This document shows positions 1 to 8,285 of a stretch of DNA of 64,000 nucleotides, in pieces; within the stretch, counting starts at the first letter, position 1, and each line of letters opens with the position of its first letter. Position numbers and translations under genes: made by a program. Under the pieces are notes generated by a model, which worked only from the letters and a program-made list of their open reading frames with translations, searched no databases and was not told the DNA's origin. Where the stretch lies: contig NZ_CP011272.1 of the NCBI RefSeq assembly GCF_001610875.1, positions 3,267,988 through 3,331,987 of the forward strand. Reading direction: 5' to 3'. Source of the stretch: Pirellula sp. SH-Sr6A. GTDB taxonomy: Bacteria; Planctomycetota; Planctomycetia; Pirellulales; Pirellulaceae.

Positions 1-1229
1 TAGACATCGCCGATTTGAAAGGCTGGCGAATCGAGCTGCATCTGCATGAGCCAAAGCAAATGTTCGCGGTCGTAGCTTGGTTGATAAAGACTGATTTGCA
101 GAACGCTCGCGGTCCCTGCTGGTGTTGAGGTCGAGGATTCGCAACGTTGTTTGTCACCATCGACTCCCTGAAGTTCGATGGCGTTGCGTTCCAATGCTAC
201 GCGGCAAACGACGCGCAATGCCCCTTGATCGAGAAGCTTCAACTGGCCAGATAGGTGCAGCAAATGTTCTCCAATCGTGGCTTCCACATCCCCGCGATGG
301 GGCGTCGAGTATTCGTAGATACGCTCCACGCAGAGATCGGGGCTCGGGTGAAGCGACCGGATCGTTTCGCTTGCTCCAGAGAGCAAACTATCGAGCCGCT
401 GCAAAAGTCGATCGCCGAATCGAGAAGGGAGCGCGGTTCGTGGGAGCGCGGAAAGTTGCCCTACGGTGCGAATTCCGAGTCGATGCAATTTCGCGGTGGT
501 GACCAAGTCCAATCGAAGCGATTCGATCGGGAGCCTTGCAAACATTCCTGTGTCGGTTTCTTCAGCCGGAGCGATCGCAATCCAAGGTTCGTGTGCGGCG
601 TCGCTTTCGTCAGGGACGGTTGCGAGAGGGGAGCCTCGGTTCTCCCAATCAAGCAATCGATCTTGAACGGATTTGCGGAACATGTAGTTGGCTAACCCCC
701 AGGCTTGCCCGACGCTGTTGGCGATCGCCAGACTTGTGAGAAACCCCCGATCGCGAAACCATTGACGGACCCAGCTCCCAAACCGCGACTCCCCCCCAAA
801 TAGGTCGGGTATTCCGGTTATGTCGAGCATCAGGCCCTGCGGTTCGGGAAGAGAGCGCCCCGCCCACACCTCGGAGTCGATTGGTTCGAGGCCCACGATA
901 GGGCTAAAGCATTGCGCGGCCTCGGCGAGAGTGACCAGCACTTCGAGATCTTGTTGGGGTTGGTATTCCTGGACCAGCGCCTCGGGGCACAACGGGCCGC
1001 ATTGGCTCAAAGGCATATGGGGCAACACGCCTCGGCGGCGCGCGGTTTGATTGGCGAAGGCGACGACATTCCCCCGGCGTGGATCGCGGCGGAATAGGAG
1101 GATAGGTCCGACCGGCGCGCGCGCGTTGCTGTCCGTCGGCTCGCCGCCGGAATCAGCCTGCGATTTCGCGACGGACGCGCGCTGGCCTGGCCAGTTCGGC
1201 AGCCAAATGCACATGACCCGTTTTTGCAC
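1..1229 (-). CDS. imuB: ImuB-like Y-family DNA polymerase, C-terminus off the left edge
   Basis: An open frame reads leftwards off the window edge, so only the N-terminal ~410 residues are present. It begins MQKRVMCIWLPNWP, the usual opening of ImuB proteins, and contains LDITGIPDLFGGE near residue 155, a hallmark of this catalytically inactive Y-family branch. A helix-hairpin-helix-like stretch follows (HRLGIRTVGQLSALP). In other bacteria ImuB bridges the beta clamp, ImuA and DnaE2 for SOS-induced error-prone synthesis. The GTG at 1229 is chosen because GAGG lies 6 bases upstream; an in-frame ATG at 1214 is the alternative. The start lies inside imuA (77-base overlap), so translation is probably coupled. 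dnaE2 would be expected beyond the left edge; this is not visible. Confidence 0.85.
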   Translation of the reverse strand, partial: MQKRVMCIWLPNWPGQRASVAKSQADSGGEPTDSNARAPVGPILLFRRDPRRGNVVAFANQTARRRGVLPHMPLSQCGPLCPEALVQEYQPQQDLEVLVTLAEAAQCFSPIVGLEPIDSEVWAGRSLPEPQGLMLDITGIPDLFGGESRFGSWVRQWFRDRGFLTSLAIANSVGQAWGLANYMFRKSVQDRLLDWENRGSPLATVPDESDAAHEPWIAIAPAEETDTGMFARLPIESLRLDLVTTAKLHRLGIRTVGQLSALPRTALPSRFGDRLLQRLDSLLSGASETIRSLHPSPDLCVERIYEYSTPHRGDVEATIGEHLLHLSGQLKLLDQGALRVVCRVALERNAIELQGVDGDKQRCESSTSTPAGTASVLQISLYQPSYDREHLLWLMQMQLDSPAFQIGDV

Positions 1230-1968
1230 GCTGCACCTCGTCTCGATGCGATTCCACCCAATTCCCCAAGGCATCGATACCGATCTTCAACGCGGTTCCG
1301 ACTCTTCCCCCTTGGCAGCGTCGCAGCGCCAAGTGGAACCAACGGGTCTCCACTTCCTCGACATGACCAGAGACTCGCGAGGAGACAAACCACTGCACAT
1401 CGGCCCAGCTCGGTTGCATCCGGGCGCTCTCGAGAGTCCGCAAAAGGATCCCCAGTCCGCCGCCCGCTTCGGCAGCCAACTGGATGCGGCGCGCGGTCCT
1501 ATCGTCCATGCGGTCCACCGAGGCAATCGCACATCCGACCGCCGGGTTCCGCAAGACTTGATCCAACGACCAAATCAAATCCGCGTGGTTCTTGGGACGG
1601 ATTCCGATGATCCGCTCGAGGGGGAGACCCAGCCGCTGAAGAACGGGTGGATAGTACGTCCAGTCGGGGTCGATCAAGACGGCATACTTCCCATTTCGGA
1701 TCGCTTCTCGCGCCAAACCCAATGCGACGCTCGTCGCCCCATGTGGAATACGTTGCTCGGTCAGCAACTCCACCAAACTGCCACACGCGTAGCCCGATGC
1801 GGGCAAGCAGCGATCCATCGCCGGAATCCCGCTGGAAATCGCCGGGGAATCAGGACGCCCCCGGGTCTCCATCGCACGGATCCGAGCTCCTAACATCCCC
1901 GCAATCTGCGCAGGCGTTCCAGCCCCGTTCGCCGCAGGACTTTCTGTGACTTCAAGTACGCTAGCCAT
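1153..1968 (-). CDS. imuA: ImuA-like RecA-related mutagenesis protein
   Basis: A 271-residue protein directly upstream of, and overlapping, imuB. The central part (GSLVELL, then a hydrophobic strand AVLIDPDWTYYPPVLQRLGL, then the DLIWSLDQVLRNPAVGCAI stretch) follows the ImuA/SulA-like RecA-core pattern: initiation on a gene-specific tag, a strand with Asp, and a helix carrying W-x-x-x-Q. Where RecA has a GKT Walker A loop this protein reads PHGATSVAL, so it probably does not bind ATP canonically. ImuA acts as an accessory factor of the ImuB/DnaE2 mutasome. The order imuA-imuB on one strand with overlapping ends matches SOS cassettes in other phyla. A 12-base palindrome lies about 56 bases upstream and could be an operator (inference). 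Confidence 0.8.
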   Translation of the reverse strand: MASVLEVTESPAANGAGTPAQIAGMLGARIRAMETRGRPDSPAISSGIPAMDRCLPASGYACGSLVELLTEQRIPHGATSVALGLAREAIRNGKYAVLIDPDWTYYPPVLQRLGLPLERIIGIRPKNHADLIWSLDQVLRNPAVGCAIASVDRMDDRTARRIQLAAEAGGGLGILLRTLESARMQPSWADVQWFVSSRVSGHVEEVETRWFHLALRRCQGGRVGTALKIGIDALGNWVESHRDEVQRAKTGHVHLAAELARPARVRREIAG

Positions 1969-2024
1969 ATAACCGTTTGGGTAAAAACCGCCTGCCGGAT
2001 AAATCCTGTAGGCTGTTATCGGTT

Positions 2025-2036
2025 AATGCTAGCATT
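2025..2036. promoter_or_regulatory. 12-base perfect palindrome upstream of imuA (candidate operator)
   Basis: AATGCTAGCATT is a perfect inverted repeat about 56 bases before the imuA start. Its position would suit a repressor site for a damage-inducible cassette. No LexA consensus for this lineage can be tested here, and a 12-base palindrome in a 220-base gap can occur by chance. Confidence 0.25.
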
Positions 2037-2113
2037 CCCTCGCCTGCAGGTCCAAACGTTTCCGATTAGAAGTCCTGCAGGGACACCACTGGTCCCACTG
2101 GTCCCGCGAGTCG

Positions 2114-2155
2114 GTCAAAAAAAGAAAGCGGGGCCTCTTTTACGAGACCCCGCTT
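2114..2155 (-). terminator. Rho-independent terminator of the RTX-like gene
   Basis: AAGCGGGG-C-CTC, a TTTTAC loop and GAG-A-CCCCGCTT form an 11-bp stem with one mismatch at 2126-2155. On the minus strand the stem is followed by a run of seven T (the AAAAAAA at 2117-2123). It lies about 35 bases after the stop of the secreted repeat protein. Confidence 0.8.
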
Positions 2156-2189
2156 CAAACCATTCGCTTCTAGCTGCTCACAGCTGTTT

Positions 2190-3413
2190 CTACAATCGAC
2201 TCTCGATGCTGTAGAAGCGAACGTTCTGAATTCCGTTTGCGGGAGTGCTGAGGGTGTCGTTACCGCCGTCGCCGTACACCGTCGCATCGGTTCCAGAGCA
2301 TCCCGAAAGAGTGATGGAATCGTTACCACCAGCGCCATACACAAACTGCGTATTCACTTGGCTGGAACTCAGATCCATTCGGTCGTCACCGCTCTCCAAG
2401 TAGGTCCACAAACGATCGAGCATGATTCCCGACCCTTCGAACAGGTCATTCCCGATTCCGAGAAACAACTCCATGCGGTTTGCCATCAGATTGTTGATCG
2501 AGACATAGTCATCTCCTTCTTTGGCGATCACTTTCGCGAGCGAAGCGACCAGCACGTTATTGATCGAGATGTTATCCGCACCTAATGAGCTGAAGACGAA
2601 GAGGTTCTGGCCTACTTCCGTATCGAACACTCCGATGTCGGCGGCATCGGATGGATCGTCAATCAGCAGATCCCGCGCGACCGACACACCGTTCACCAGG
2701 ACTGCATCTTGGCCGCTTCCAGGGACGATGACCAAGTAATCTTGGAAATCCGTGGTGTTGGTATCGGAGACCGTTCCGACAAAGACATTGTCGTTTCCTC
2801 CCCCGAGATCGAGGGTGGTTCGTCCGCGGACCAATGTATTGGAAATGGTCACTTGATCATTTCCTTGGACGCCGAGCACGACCAACGTGCGTTGCAACTG
2901 CAGGCTTCCCGATTCTGCAATCACCTCGGGATCCGCGGGAAGCAACCCAGAAAGAATCGCTTCGATGAGCGATGCTTCCGACAACTCGGGAGCAGATGCT
3001 CCCAGCACGACATCGTCCTCGCCAGCGCCCAAGTCTAAATGCACGGCACCGAGCACGTTGCCAGACAGAAGGGTGACGGAATCATTGCCTTCATACAAAT
3101 AAGCGTAGATGCCGTTATTCCAGCCTTGCAAATCGACCGGCGCGTTCGACCCATTAATGGTTGTGGCTTCCCCAGAACCGCTGACGCCTCCGACGACGCG
3201 AATTTGCCCGCTCGCGTTCGATTCAATCAGCACCGTATTATCGGTTCGGTCGCCGTAAAGGAATAAACTCCCACCGCTGATCTTCGCGGAAACATTTCCT
3301 GCCTGAGCCGCTCCAGCAGAAACTGACGTCAGCAAAAGCCCCATCGCGAGAGTTCCCCATCGCATCCCTCCCCGCACCCATCCATTACTCTTCGTTGCAC
3401 CGGCTTTCATCAT
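2190..3413 (-). CDS. Secreted RTX-like beta-roll repeat protein
   Basis: A 407-residue protein with an N-terminal signal sequence (basic start, then GTLAMGLLLTSVSAGAAQA, cleavage probably near residue 38). The rest is made of about ten imperfect repeats with G-x-x-N/D-D cores such as YEGNDSV, LGAGEDDV, VQGNDQV, GGGNDNV, IGNDLF, GAGGNDSI and GDGGNDTL. These resemble the calcium-binding nonapeptides of RTX proteins but are degenerate and more widely spaced. The likely fold is a beta-roll or beta-helix at the cell surface. No enzymatic domain and no type I secretion genes are seen nearby. The gene stands alone, with a strong terminator and a 316-base upstream gap containing short repeats. Function unknown. 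Confidence 0.8.
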   Translation of the reverse strand: MMKAGATKSNGWVRGGMRWGTLAMGLLLTSVSAGAAQAGNVSAKISGGSLFLYGDRTDNTVLIESNASGQIRVVGGVSGSGEATTINGSNAPVDLQGWNNGIYAYLYEGNDSVTLLSGNVLGAVHLDLGAGEDDVVLGASAPELSEASLIEAILSGLLPADPEVIAESGSLQLQRTLVVLGVQGNDQVTISNTLVRGRTTLDLGGGNDNVFVGTVSDTNTTDFQDYLVIVPGSGQDAVLVNGVSVARDLLIDDPSDAADIGVFDTEVGQNLFVFSSLGADNISINNVLVASLAKVIAKEGDDYVSINNLMANRMELFLGIGNDLFEGSGIMLDRLWTYLESGDDRMDLSSSQVNTQFVYGAGGNDSITLSGCSGTDATVYGDGGNDTLSTPANGIQNVRFYSIESRL

Positions 3414-3586
3414 GTAACTCCATCAAACGTGTTCGAAATACCGACAGCTAAGATGCTTCTCCAATGCTTCGCACAGACGCAATCGCTGTGCCGATGGCGC
3501 AAAAGTTTCTGCGCGGGAGCGAAAGGCCAATCGATTTGTTCTCCTATCGTTCAACATGCTCGAATGGCGAGCGGTAACGGTTCGCG

Positions 3587-3616
3587 CGTTGGATGACTGA
3601 CCGTTGGATGACTGAC
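3587..3616. repeat. Two tandem copies of a 15-base unit
   Basis: CGTTGGATGACTGAC occurs twice head to tail with no mismatch. It is too short for an array and probably arose by slippage. Confidence 0.9.
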
Positions 3617-3623
3617 CACAGAT

Positions 3624-3638
3624 ACGTTTTGAAAACGT
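3624..3638. promoter_or_regulatory. Inverted repeat, candidate operator of the RTX-like gene
   Basis: ACGTTTT-G-AAAACGT has perfect 7-base arms around one base, about 210 bases upstream of the secreted repeat protein. The shape fits a dimeric regulator site, but no cognate regulator is encoded nearby. Confidence 0.3.
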
Positions 3639-3680
3639 GGGATGGAATGCGAACGCTAGCTTGCGAACAAGGCTTGCCGG

Positions 3681-3725
3681 TCCGATGCTCGTAGATTATC
3701 CGATGCTCGCTGTATCCGATGCTCG
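3681..3725. repeat. Three copies of TCCGATGCTCG
   Basis: The 11-mer occurs at 3681, 3699 and 3715 (spacing 18 and 16 bases), just beyond the 3' end of proB. Purpose unknown. Confidence 0.8.
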
Positions 3726-3729
3726 CGAA

Positions 3730-4860
3730 TTAGATGACGGTCAAGTTATCGCGATGGATGACTTCTTCGTACGGGCATTGCCCCAAGATTTGTTGGATTC
3801 GGTCGGACCGGCACCCTTGGATGCGGCGCAACTGCTCCGCGTTGTAGTTGACTAGGCCTCGCGCGATCTCATGCGAATCGCTCGATTGAACGGAGACGAT
3901 ATCCCCTTTGCCGAAATCGCCGACAATCGACTGGATACCGATAGCCAGCAAGCTTCGGCCTTCTCCTTTCATGGCGCGGACCGCACCATCGTCGACCACC
4001 AAGATACCGGAGGGCTGAGCGGAGAACCCGATCCAGCGTTTGCGAGGTGCCAACGTTTTGGATTGCGGCATGAAGACGGTGCCGAGCTCTTCCCCTTGGG
4101 AAAGTCGAACCAGCACATCGGTTTCTCTTCCCCAAGCGATCACGACTCCTTGACCGCTCAGCGTGACGAACTTGGCCGTCGTCAATTTGCTTGCCATGCC
4201 TCCTTTGCTGATTCCGGTTTTGCGATCGCGAACGAGATCGTCGATGGATTCATCGATCTGTTCGACGAGAGGAAGAACGCGGGCATCGGGATCGCTCGGA
4301 TCTCGATCGTAGAGGCCGCGCACATCGGACAAGATGACTAGCAAACTCCCTTCGAGCAAACCTGCGACCATTCCAGCCAAGCGGTCGTTGTCCCCAAAGG
4401 TGGTCTTCAGCTCATCGACCGCGACGGTGTCATTCTCGTTGATGATCGGAATCGCGCCGAGTTCCAAGAGTCTGCGCAGGGTGTTCCGAGTATTGAGATA
4501 GGCCACGCGGTCATCGAGTTCCGAGGCGGTCAGGAGGACTTGCGCCGCGACGCGGCCGTATTCCGCGAACGTCTGTTCGTAGACTTGGATCAAGTGGGTT
4601 TGGCCGATCGCGGCGACCGCCTGCAACGTCGCCAAATCGGTCGGTCTCCCGGGCAATCCCAAGCGTCCCACTCCGCTGGCCACCGCGCCGCTGGATACGA
4701 GAACAACCCGTTTGCCTGCGTCGGCCAGACGGATCAGCTGCCTAGCTAAGTTCGCGACTTGCCCTCGATCCAACCTGCCATCCTCCCCGGTGAGCGATCG
4801 AGATCCCACCTTGACAATCCAAGTTTCCGCTTCGACTAAAAGTTGCTTTCGATCTTCCAT
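3730..4860 (-). CDS. proB: Glutamate 5-kinase (proline biosynthesis)
   Basis: This 376-residue protein phosphorylates glutamate to gamma-glutamyl phosphate, the first step of proline synthesis. Amino-acid-kinase motifs are clear: VKVGSRSLT near the start, VSSGAVASGVGRLGL, PIINENDTVAVDEL, GDNDRLAGMVAGL and KTGISKGGMASKLTTAK. A C-terminal PUA domain covers about residues 285-365 (GILVVDDGAVRAMKGEGRSL). The full two-domain length matches ProB. The ATG at 4860 (MEDRKQ) is preferred; an upstream in-frame start at 4944 would add 28 residues unlike the family. proA is not adjacent, so the pathway genes are dispersed. Confidence 0.95.
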   Translation of the reverse strand: MEDRKQLLVEAETWIVKVGSRSLTGEDGRLDRGQVANLARQLIRLADAGKRVVLVSSGAVASGVGRLGLPGRPTDLATLQAVAAIGQTHLIQVYEQTFAEYGRVAAQVLLTASELDDRVAYLNTRNTLRRLLELGAIPIINENDTVAVDELKTTFGDNDRLAGMVAGLLEGSLLVILSDVRGLYDRDPSDPDARVLPLVEQIDESIDDLVRDRKTGISKGGMASKLTTAKFVTLSGQGVVIAWGRETDVLVRLSQGEELGTVFMPQSKTLAPRKRWIGFSAQPSGILVVDDGAVRAMKGEGRSLLAIGIQSIVGDFGKGDIVSVQSSDSHEIARGLVNYNAEQLRRIQGCRSDRIQQILGQCPYEEVIHRDNLTVI

Positions 4861-5249
4861 GGGGTTTCGGCGGAGCGGTTTTGAGGAGAAAAAAACGGAA
4901 AGAATGCAGACAGAATTTCTTATTCGCGCGGTAGATATTACCAATCAAACCTATCGTGTGGCAGTCTATTTTGCCGCTCCAAAGCACTTGCTTAACGACG
5001 TAGAAATCGCCCTAAAAGGAGCCTTGATTTGGCCTCGAGCCCCGTTCCATCTCGCGCTTTTGATAGCGAAAGTGTACGAGGCCCATCTGCGAAATCGCAG
5101 TGAATGTCAAGGGTTTTGAACTAGCCACCCGCGAGGAAATAGAAACAATACTCGAGTTTACAGTGGCCGAAGGATTTGGATTCCAATGGCGGGGAAAAAG
5201 GCCGCTGTTCGTCTGTTTGGGCACCTCTCCTTTTGAACCATTGTTCGCT
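4861..5249. other. Divergent intergenic region between proB and ndk
   Basis: This 389-base stretch has no supported gene. It separates divergent proB and ndk and must carry both promoters. The part near 4880-4990 is noticeably AT-rich. An in-frame upstream extension of ndk from 5100 exists but resembles no family member. Confidence 0.5.
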
Positions 5250-5711
5250 ATGCAAAAGACCTTAGTACTGCTGAAACCCGATTGTGTGCAACGCCGGCTG
5301 ATCGGAGAAATCATCGCTCGCTTCGAGAAGAAGGGCTTGAACATCATCGCGATGAAGATGTTGCAAGTCACTCCCGAGCTTTCGAAGCAGCATTATGCCG
5401 AGCATGTTTCCAAGTCCTTCTATCAGAACCTCGAGGACTTCATCACCTCCTCGCCGATCGTTGCCATGGCGATCGAAGGGCTCGAAGCGATTCGCGTCGT
5501 TCGCGATATGCTCGGGGCCACCAACGGTCTGAAGGCAGCCCCAGGCACGATCCGCGGCGACTTCTCCAGCTCCCGTCAAATGAATTTGGTTCACGCTTCC
5601 GATAGCGAAGAATCCGCCGCACGCGAGTTGGCGCTTTACTTCGAGGCATCGGAGATTTGCTCCTACACACCAACCCTTGTCGGTAGCTTCCGAGCTAGCG
5701 ATGAAACCTAG
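5250..5711 (+). CDS. ndk: Nucleoside diphosphate kinase
   Basis: A 153-residue enzyme that transfers the gamma phosphate of ATP to nucleoside diphosphates through a phospho-histidine. It opens MQKTLVLLKPDCVQRR, the usual NDK start with the KPD signature. The catalytic His is in NLVHASDSEESAARE (about residue 116). The kinase loop LGATNGLKAAPGTIRGDF is intact. The ATG at 5250 is chosen because the reading frame extends upstream to 5100 without homology. typA follows 87 bases later on the same strand. It makes a complete fold and is expected to be functional. Confidence 0.95.
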   Translation: MQKTLVLLKPDCVQRRLIGEIIARFEKKGLNIIAMKMLQVTPELSKQHYAEHVSKSFYQNLEDFITSSPIVAMAIEGLEAIRVVRDMLGATNGLKAAPGTIRGDFSSSRQMNLVHASDSEESAARELALYFEASEICSYTPTLVGSFRASDET

Positions 5712-5798
5712 GCCTTACTTCATCCACCTTTTTTCTGATTTATGAACAGCGCCCGGGAATCTCTCTCGGGAGTTTGGCCATTATCCCGGCAGTGATCC

Positions 5799-7625
5799 AT
5801 GCGTCGCAACGACATCCGCAATATCGTCATTATCGCTCACGTTGACCACGGCAAGACCACGATGGTCGATTGCCTTCTGAAACAAAGCGGCCAGTTCCGC
5901 GATTCGCAATTGCAGGGTGAACGGATCCTCGATAGCAACGATTTGGAACGCGAACGGGGGATCACGATCCTCTCGAAAAACATCGCGATCGAATACAAAG
6001 GTGTGAAGATCAACCTGATCGACACCCCGGGCCACGCGGACTTCGGCGGGGAAGTCGAACGGGTCGTGCGAATGGCAGACGGTGCGTTGGTCTTGATGGA
6101 CGCCGCCGAAGGCCCGATGCCGCAAACCCGATTCGTTCTCTCCAAGGCCCTGGAAGTCGGCGTCAAACCGATCGTCGTGATCAATAAGATCGACAGACCG
6201 GATGCTCGATGCAACGAAGTCGTCGAAGAGGCCTTGATGCTCCTGTGCGACCTCGGCGGTGAACATTTCATGGATCACTTCGACGTGATCTTCGCCTCGG
6301 GCCGAAGCGGCTATGCAACGCTCGACTGGAACAAGCCCGGGGACAACATGGTTCCGCTGCTAGACATGATGCTCGAGACCATCCCAGGCCCCGATGTCGA
6401 GCCCGATGCACCCTTGCAACTTCTCGTAACCAACCTGGACTGGTCGGATTACGTCGGTCGAATCGCGATCGGTCGAATCCAATCCGGCACCTTGCGAAAA
6501 GGTCAAAACGTCGACGTCGCCAAAGAAGATAAAGTTGTTCCCTGCCAAGTCCAGAACTTGCAGATGTTTGACAAGCTGGGTCGCGTCGACGTCGAAGACG
6601 CCAAGGCGGGCGATATCGTCGCCGTGGTTGGCTTGGAGAACATCGAGATTGGCGACACCATTTGCAATCGAGGAGAGGTCAACCCGCTTCCTCGCCTCCG
6701 CGTCGACGAACCGACCTTGGAGATGATCTTCAGCATCAACACTTCCCCACTCGCCGGCCGAGATGGAAAGTATGTCACCACGCGGCAGCTGAAAGCTCGC
6801 CTCGAAAAAGAGCTAGAACGAAATGTCGCTTTGCGAGTCCGTCCCGTCGAAGGAAGCGAAGCCTTCGCTGTCCGTGGTCGCGGCGTGCTCCACCTTTCAG
6901 TCCTCATCGAAACGATGCGACGCGAAGGGTACGAAATGAGCATTAGCAAGCCTCGCGTCGTCTTGAAAGAAGTCGACGGCGTTTTGCACGAACCGTACGA
7001 AGTCCTCAACGTCGAAGTCCCTACCGACAAGATGGGGCCCGTCATGGAAATGGTTGGAAACCGACGAGGCAAGATCGAAGAGATGACGCCCCGAGGCGAG
7101 TACACGCTCCTCCGATTCTCCATCCCCGCGCGGGGGCTGATCGGCCTGCGAACACGCATGCTCAACGCCACCCAAGGCACGGCGATCATCCACCACCGTT
7201 TCTCCGGATACCAGCCCCTCGAAGCCGATTTGCCTCGCCGAGCCAACGGCGTCTTAATCTCCATGGTTCCGGGCAAAGCGATCCCTTACGCACTCTTCGC
7301 TCTGCAAGAACGCTCGGAACTCTTCGTTGCACCAGGGGACGATGTTTACGAAGGGATGATCGTAGGTGAGAACGCTCGCGATAACGATCTCGTCGTGAAC
7401 CCGACCAAGGAAAAGAAGCTAACCAACGTCCGGGCCTCGGGCAGCGACGAGAACATCATCTTGAAGCCACCCCGCCAACTCTTCTTGGAAGCTGCTTTGG
7501 AATACGTCGAAGACGACGAATTGGTGGAAGTGACGCCAAACGTCATTCGATTGCGCAAGATTAACTTGCGAGAAAGCGATCGACGTCGCCAAAGCAAATC
7601 CCCCGGCGAACTAGCTGTCAGCTAA
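5799..7625 (+). CDS. typA: TypA/BipA ribosome-associated GTPase
   Basis: A 608-residue translational GTPase of the EF-G/LepA superfamily, thought to aid ribosome assembly under stress. The G motifs are complete: AHVDHGKTT (about residues 13-21), RERGITI, DTPGHADFGGEVER and NKIDRPDA. Domain II, the EF-G domain III/V equivalents (RVRPVEGSEAF, GRGVLHLSVLIETMRREG) and the TypA-specific C-terminal domain (SGYQPLEADLPRRANGVLIS, then YALFALQERSELFV) follow in order. The length matches the family. A GC-rich hairpin follows the stop. Confidence 0.96.
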   Translation: MRRNDIRNIVIIAHVDHGKTTMVDCLLKQSGQFRDSQLQGERILDSNDLERERGITILSKNIAIEYKGVKINLIDTPGHADFGGEVERVVRMADGALVLMDAAEGPMPQTRFVLSKALEVGVKPIVVINKIDRPDARCNEVVEEALMLLCDLGGEHFMDHFDVIFASGRSGYATLDWNKPGDNMVPLLDMMLETIPGPDVEPDAPLQLLVTNLDWSDYVGRIAIGRIQSGTLRKGQNVDVAKEDKVVPCQVQNLQMFDKLGRVDVEDAKAGDIVAVVGLENIEIGDTICNRGEVNPLPRLRVDEPTLEMIFSINTSPLAGRDGKYVTTRQLKARLEKELERNVALRVRPVEGSEAFAVRGRGVLHLSVLIETMRREGYEMSISKPRVVLKEVDGVLHEPYEVLNVEVPTDKMGPVMEMVGNRRGKIEEMTPRGEYTLLRFSIPARGLIGLRTRMLNATQGTAIIHHRFSGYQPLEADLPRRANGVLISMVPGKAIPYALFALQERSELFVAPGDDVYEGMIVGENARDNDLVVNPTKEKKLTNVRASGSDENIILKPPRQLFLEAALEYVEDDELVEVTPNVIRLRKINLRESDRRRQSKSPGELAVS

Positions 7626-7668
7626 GACTCCCGGCGCCGTACGAAAGCCCGAAACGGACACACAAAAC

Positions 7669-7691
7669 GCCATCCCCATCGAGGGGGTGGC
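7669..7691 (+). terminator. Candidate terminator hairpin after typA
   Basis: GCCATCCCC, loop ATCGA and GGGGGTGGC form a 9-bp stem with one G-T pair, 44 bases after typA. No T tract follows, so it may act as an mRNA 3' end structure or a weak terminator between convergent genes. Confidence 0.4.
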
Positions 7692-7695
7692 CGGT

Positions 7696-7730
7696 GTGCA
7701 TAGCTTGAAATAGCGTGCATAGCTTGAAAT
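7696..7730. repeat. Two copies of a 16-base repeat, period 19
   Basis: GTGCATAGCTTGAAAT occurs at 7696 and 7715, separated by AGC. A decayed third copy (GTCATAGCGTGCA) follows. It lies between the convergent typA and sucA operons. Confidence 0.85.
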
Positions 7731-7783
7731 CTTGTCATAGCGTGCACGGCCAGAAGCGATGCGGACAGATGCGACATCGCGGC

Positions 7784-8260
7784 TTAAAGATGCATCCCGA
7801 GGAATCCGCCCGATTCCTCAAGGCTCTTTTCCAGCTTCTCCATACGCTCTTTGGTCTGCTCGGAACCGCCCGCGTCGATGAAGCGATTGAACTCCACCAT
7901 GACGGCATGGTTCACGCTCTCTGCAAACCACTTCACCACATGCTGCTCCAGCCATGGGCAAGTTTCTTTGTCCAATTGCACGCGGAGCTCGCAGTGCCGC
8001 GATAACTCATCTCGATCGTCCGTAAACAGGACCCCTTCGAACGTAAATGCAATCATGCCATGGTTGGGGTCGTTCGTGACAAAGAACCGACACTTGGCAT
8101 TGTGCAAGTAATACGTGTTGTGAGTTCCGTGCTGCTGGATTGCGTCTTTGATGCGATGGAACTTCGCAACCAAACCCGGAGACGCATCCAAGGGAGGATC
8201 GAGCCGGGTGATGCTGCGCAACGGCAAGCAATCAAATGCTACATCGACATGTCGGTCCAT
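7784..8260 (-). CDS. Conserved hypothetical protein downstream of sucA
   Basis: A 158-residue soluble protein of no recognised domain. The ATG at 8260 (MDRHVDVAF) is selected because AAAGGG sits 6 bases upstream; a longer frame from 8416 runs inside sucA. The middle part looks like an alternating beta structure (NAKCRFFVTNDPNHGMIAF, FEGVLFTDD), followed by an aromatic helix (PWLEQHVVKWFAESVNHAVMVEFNRF) and a charged C-terminal helix. The fold could be of the small alpha/beta chaperone-like type, but this is a guess from pattern only. The gene starts 25 bases after the sucA stop, so the two are probably co-transcribed. Function unknown. Confidence 0.75.
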   Translation of the reverse strand: MDRHVDVAFDCLPLRSITRLDPPLDASPGLVAKFHRIKDAIQQHGTHNTYYLHNAKCRFFVTNDPNHGMIAFTFEGVLFTDDRDELSRHCELRVQLDKETCPWLEQHVVKWFAESVNHAVMVEFNRFIDAGGSEQTKERMEKLEKSLEESGGFLGMHL

Positions 8261-8285
8261 GGTTTGCCCTTTCATTCCGCACCGG

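Larger units (their letters stand above)
3414..3729. other. Non-coding gap upstream of the RTX-like gene, with short repeats
   Basis: No convincing gene lies in this 316-base stretch between proB (ends 3730) and the repeat-protein start. It probably holds the promoter of the repeat protein on the minus strand. It contains a tandem duplication, an inverted repeat and three copies of an 11-mer, listed separately. Confidence 0.6.

Noticed and set aside
1051-1893. 280-codon plus-strand open frame
   Set aside because: Antisense shadow of imuA with no family resemblance.
3587-3725. Possible CRISPR array
   Set aside because: Repeats are too short (11-15 bases) and lack regular spacers; no cas genes nearby.
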